Shown here one piece after another: positions 62,140 through 64,000 of a stretch of DNA of 64,000 bases (the stretch's first letter is position 1; the number at the start of each line of letters is the position of its first letter). Position numbers and translations under genes: made by a program. The stretch comes from Autumnicola musiva (GTDB taxonomy: Bacteria; Bacteroidota; Bacteroidia; Flavobacteriales; Flavobacteriaceae), in assembly GCF_031846585.1 (NCBI RefSeq), contig NZ_JAVRHK010000006.1, positions 176,745 through 240,744 of the forward strand, written 5' to 3'. The notes below the pieces were generated by a model. That model made no database searches. It was given only the letters and a program-made list of their open reading frames with translations, and was not told the origin of the DNA.

Positions 62140-63450
62140 TTATATTTTAAGATTATAATTATCTGAATTTACACCAGAAACAGGATATTTTTTGAATATA
62201 ACTACAGCGTTTACATCACCAAAACCAAAACTGGCTTTTGCCAGTGTTTTAATTGACTGCTCCCCTGTTTGCTGCGGAATTTTTTCTGCATTAATAAGGT
62301 TCAGAATTTCAGGATGAAGATCTTCACAATTAATATTTCCAAAAATGAAATTGTTTTTCAACTGTAAAACACTAGCCACACATTCTATACTTCCCGAAGC
62401 GCTAAGACAGTGGCCAACCATTCCTTTTAAGGAATTGATAAACGGAAAATTCATTTCACTCCTTTGCAGTGCCAGCTTCCAATTTTTAATTTCGGCAATA
62501 TCTCCCCCGGTAGCAGTCAAATGTCCGTTGATGGCATCTACTTCCGAGGCTTTAATATTTGAATTTTTTAAGGCCATCTTTATACATCGCTGCACGGCTT
62601 CATTATTTGCGGCTGTCATGCTACCACCACCGCGTTGTCCCCCGCTATTCACTTCTCCGCCCAGGACTTCAGCATAAATTCCCGCACCTCTTTCTAAAGC
62701 AGATTCCAGTTCCTCCAGCACCAAAGCCCCGGCGCCACTGCCGGGAACAAAGCCTGTTGCTGTAGCACTAAGCGGGCGGGAAGCTTTTTCAGGAACATTA
62801 TTAAATTTTGAGGGAAGAATTCTCATGGCATCAAAGCCTCCCCAAACATAAGGGCCGTCATCACCGCAGCTACCTACGAGCATTCTTTTAGCTTTTCCAG
62901 ATTGGATTCTTTCAAATCCCATTAGCAGGGCTTCAGTTCCTGTTGTACATGCCGAAGAGTTAGTAGTTACCTGATTCCCACAGCCTAAAATTCCGCCCAA
63001 ATAGGCACTTATTCCACTGGCCATGGTCTGGAGTACACTGGTACTTCCCAGCCGGCGCGACTTCCCTTCATCAATTAAATGGATGGCTTCCCGAAATTTA
63101 TCCACTCCCAAAATTCCGGTGCCAAAGATTATTCCCGAATTCCAGTCAGGGTTTTCATCTTCCGAAATTTGCATGCCTGCATCTTTCCAGGCATCGGTTC
63201 CAGCGATGACTCCGTAAACTATTCCACTGCTATTAAGGCCGCGCAGTTGTAACGGAGTAAAGTATTCCTTTTTCTTTTCTTCGGAAATTTCCGGCTTCCC
63301 CCCTATCTGGCAGCTAAATTTCAATTCCTGCAGTTTTTCATGAAAGGTAATTCCGCTCCTGCCTTCTTTAATAGCCGACTCAAAATCGGAAATTCCCACT
63401 CCATTGGGAGCAGCCACGCCAAGTCCGGTAACTACCACTCTTTTTTTCAT
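62140..63450 (-). CDS. Beta-ketoacyl-ACP synthase (KAS II/FabF-like)
   Basis: This 436-residue thiolase-fold enzyme has the catalytic Cys168 in 'TNSSACTTGTEALLMG', His310 in 'INGHLTATGGD', Lys342 and His347 in 'LKGMVGHCLSASGS'. It condenses an acyl primer with malonyl-ACP. The first motif differs from the housekeeping FabF (TxCA), and the operon with an unusual ACP and a PPTase resembles flexirubin or aryl-polyene gene sets. The full cluster is not in this window. Confidence 0.93.
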   Translation of the reverse strand: MKKRVVVTGLGVAAPNGVGISDFESAIKEGRSGITFHEKLQELKFSCQIGGKPEISEEKKKEYFTPLQLRGLNSSGIVYGVIAGTDAWKDAGMQISEDENPDWNSGIIFGTGILGVDKFREAIHLIDEGKSRRLGSTSVLQTMASGISAYLGGILGCGNQVTTNSSACTTGTEALLMGFERIQSGKAKRMLVGSCGDDGPYVWGGFDAMRILPSKFNNVPEKASRPLSATATGFVPGSGAGALVLEELESALERGAGIYAEVLGGEVNSGGQRGGGSMTAANNEAVQRCIKMALKNSNIKASEVDAINGHLTATGGDIAEIKNWKLALQRSEMNFPFINSLKGMVGHCLSASGSIECVASVLQLKNNFIFGNINCEDLHPEILNLINAEKIPQQTGEQSIKTLAKASFGFGDVNAVVIFKKYPVSGVNSDNYNLKI

Positions 63451-63675
63451 TCATTTTTATTTCAAGGCTCTAAGCCATTCTATGCAATAGTCTTCAGCTG
63501 ATTATTTTAAATTATGAAATACATAATTATCACCTACAACATTTTAAATTTTCACTCTTCCAGATTTCATCTTCGTACTTCTAATTTTAATATTTACTTT
63601 ATTAAACATCCCCGGCCTGCGGGCCTGCTCTCCGCAAAGTCATTTAGCCGGTCTTTCATGAAAAACTAGAACTTT

Positions 63676-64000
63676 TTAACTGGTGTATGTATTCTTTTTC
63701 ATACTTGAAACTAATTCTATTTTTGGATTTAATTCCAATATCTTCTTCACAAACATCTCATTTGATTCAGGGCTAATATAGATTTCATCATATTTATCGA
63801 ACTTAATTATCAATCCCTTTCTAGCTATAGCAGGTTTAAATCCTGTCCAAAGGCTTTTTCCTTTTATTATTTTTCTAATTCTTTCTATTTCAATTTTACC
63901 TCTTATGGGTCCACTCTGGTAAATTAAGTGGTTCTGGTTAAGTACATACTTTGTTGAAAATTGAGCCCATAAAAGCGGAATTAAAATTGATATTATTATT
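63676..64000 (-). CDS. PH-domain-like membrane-associated protein (5' end outside window)
   Basis: On the minus strand a frame enters from the right edge and ends at TAA (complement of 63676-63678), giving 108 codons. It begins inside a hydrophobic helix ('IIISILIPLLWAQFSTKYVL') followed by 'HLIYQSGPIRGKIEIERIRKI', 'GLIIKFDKYDEIYISPESNEM' and 'LNPKIEL'. The alternating strands and the 'ISP' motif fit bacterial PH-domain proteins with N-terminal membrane helices. The start codon is not in the window; the role is unknown. Confidence 0.7.
   Translation of the reverse strand, partial: IIISILIPLLWAQFSTKYVLNQNHLIYQSGPIRGKIEIERIRKIIKGKSLWTGFKPAIARKGLIIKFDKYDEIYISPESNEMFVKKILELNPKIELVSSMKKNTYTS

Noticed and set aside
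63611..63655. GC-rich patch with ggcc-tgcg-ggcc near the right edge as a repeat or small RNA
   Set aside because: It is short, no second copy was seen in the window, and there is no promoter or terminator next to it.
1..64000. CRISPR arrays, tRNA or rRNA genes
   Set aside because: No regularly spaced repeats and no cloverleaf-like or ribosomal sequence was recognised on either strand.

Overview
The window looks like a chromosomal segment of a marine or soil Flavobacteriaceae bacterium (Bacteroidota), of the Gramella/Salegentibacter/Zunongwangia sort. The clues are low GC, several promoters of the Bacteroidota TAnnTTTG type, a carboxypeptidase-like/TonB-dependent receptor protein, a DUF4251 lipoprotein and a KAS/ACP/phosphopantetheinyl transferase set like those of flexirubin-type clusters. 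The genus is inference. No rRNA, tRNA or CRISPR array was seen.

Left flank (1-24175), ordinary chromosome. It holds an AraC-type regulator cut by the left edge, a universal stress protein, a Crp/Fnr regulator, an Old Yellow Enzyme, an MDR quinone reductase, a cold-shock-domain protein, a DEAD-box helicase, a cation/proton antiporter and two SDR enzymes. It also has a glycoside hydrolase interrupted at a slippery A AAA AAC sequence, a VKOR/SPW membrane protein, a protealysin-like M4 protease overlapping an emfourin-like inhibitor, an MFS exporter, a WYL-domain protein, MsrA and exonuclease III. It ends with a two-component system divergent from an outer-membrane receptor; the space between them carries two arrays of TTAACC at 11-bp spacing.

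Island (about 24.2-54.6 kb). The left end is a four-gene recombination operon: three overlapping tyrosine recombinases and a small coiled-coil protein. This layout matches the ginABCD set of GInt genomic islands and resembles Tn554. The cargo looks like defence. Module A (29.5-35.6 kb) is one operon: a protein with two GHKL ATPase domains, a receiver-domain protein, an unknown 250-residue protein and an N6-adenine DNA methylase. A serine recombinase and an XRE regulator divergent from a zinc-ribbon protein follow. Module B (37.6-53.2 kb) is an enlarged type I restriction locus on one strand: WYL regulator, DUF2130 protein, an HsdM-like methylase fused to an HsdS-like recognition domain and a histidine-kinase ATPase, its receiver partner, hsdM, hsdS, a PD-(D/E)XK protein, a small helical protein, a NERD-helicase and hsdR. 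Three copies of a TGTGCA-N7-TGCA palindrome, each 8-9 bp upstream of a TAnnTTTG-like box, precede the WYL gene, the DUF2130/methylase-kinase/receiver group and hsdM, which predicts one WYL-controlled regulon. A frameshifted GIY-YIG-like gene and a hypothetical gene end the island.

The main candidate for an undescribed system is the pairing of phosphorelay-like parts (GHKL kinase plus receiver) with DNA methylases, which occurs twice in this island in different architectures. In module B the kinase is covalently joined to a methylase whose catalytic motif IV reads APPF, so it may read DNA or its methylation state rather than write it.

Right flank (54.9-64 kb), chromosome again: DUF4251 lipoprotein, small hydrophilic protein, CDF metal transporter, ribosome hibernation factor, an unusual aconitase, a membrane protein, a degenerate metallo-beta-lactamase-fold protein, a phosphopantetheinyl transferase/ACP/ketosynthase operon and a PH-domain protein cut by the right edge.
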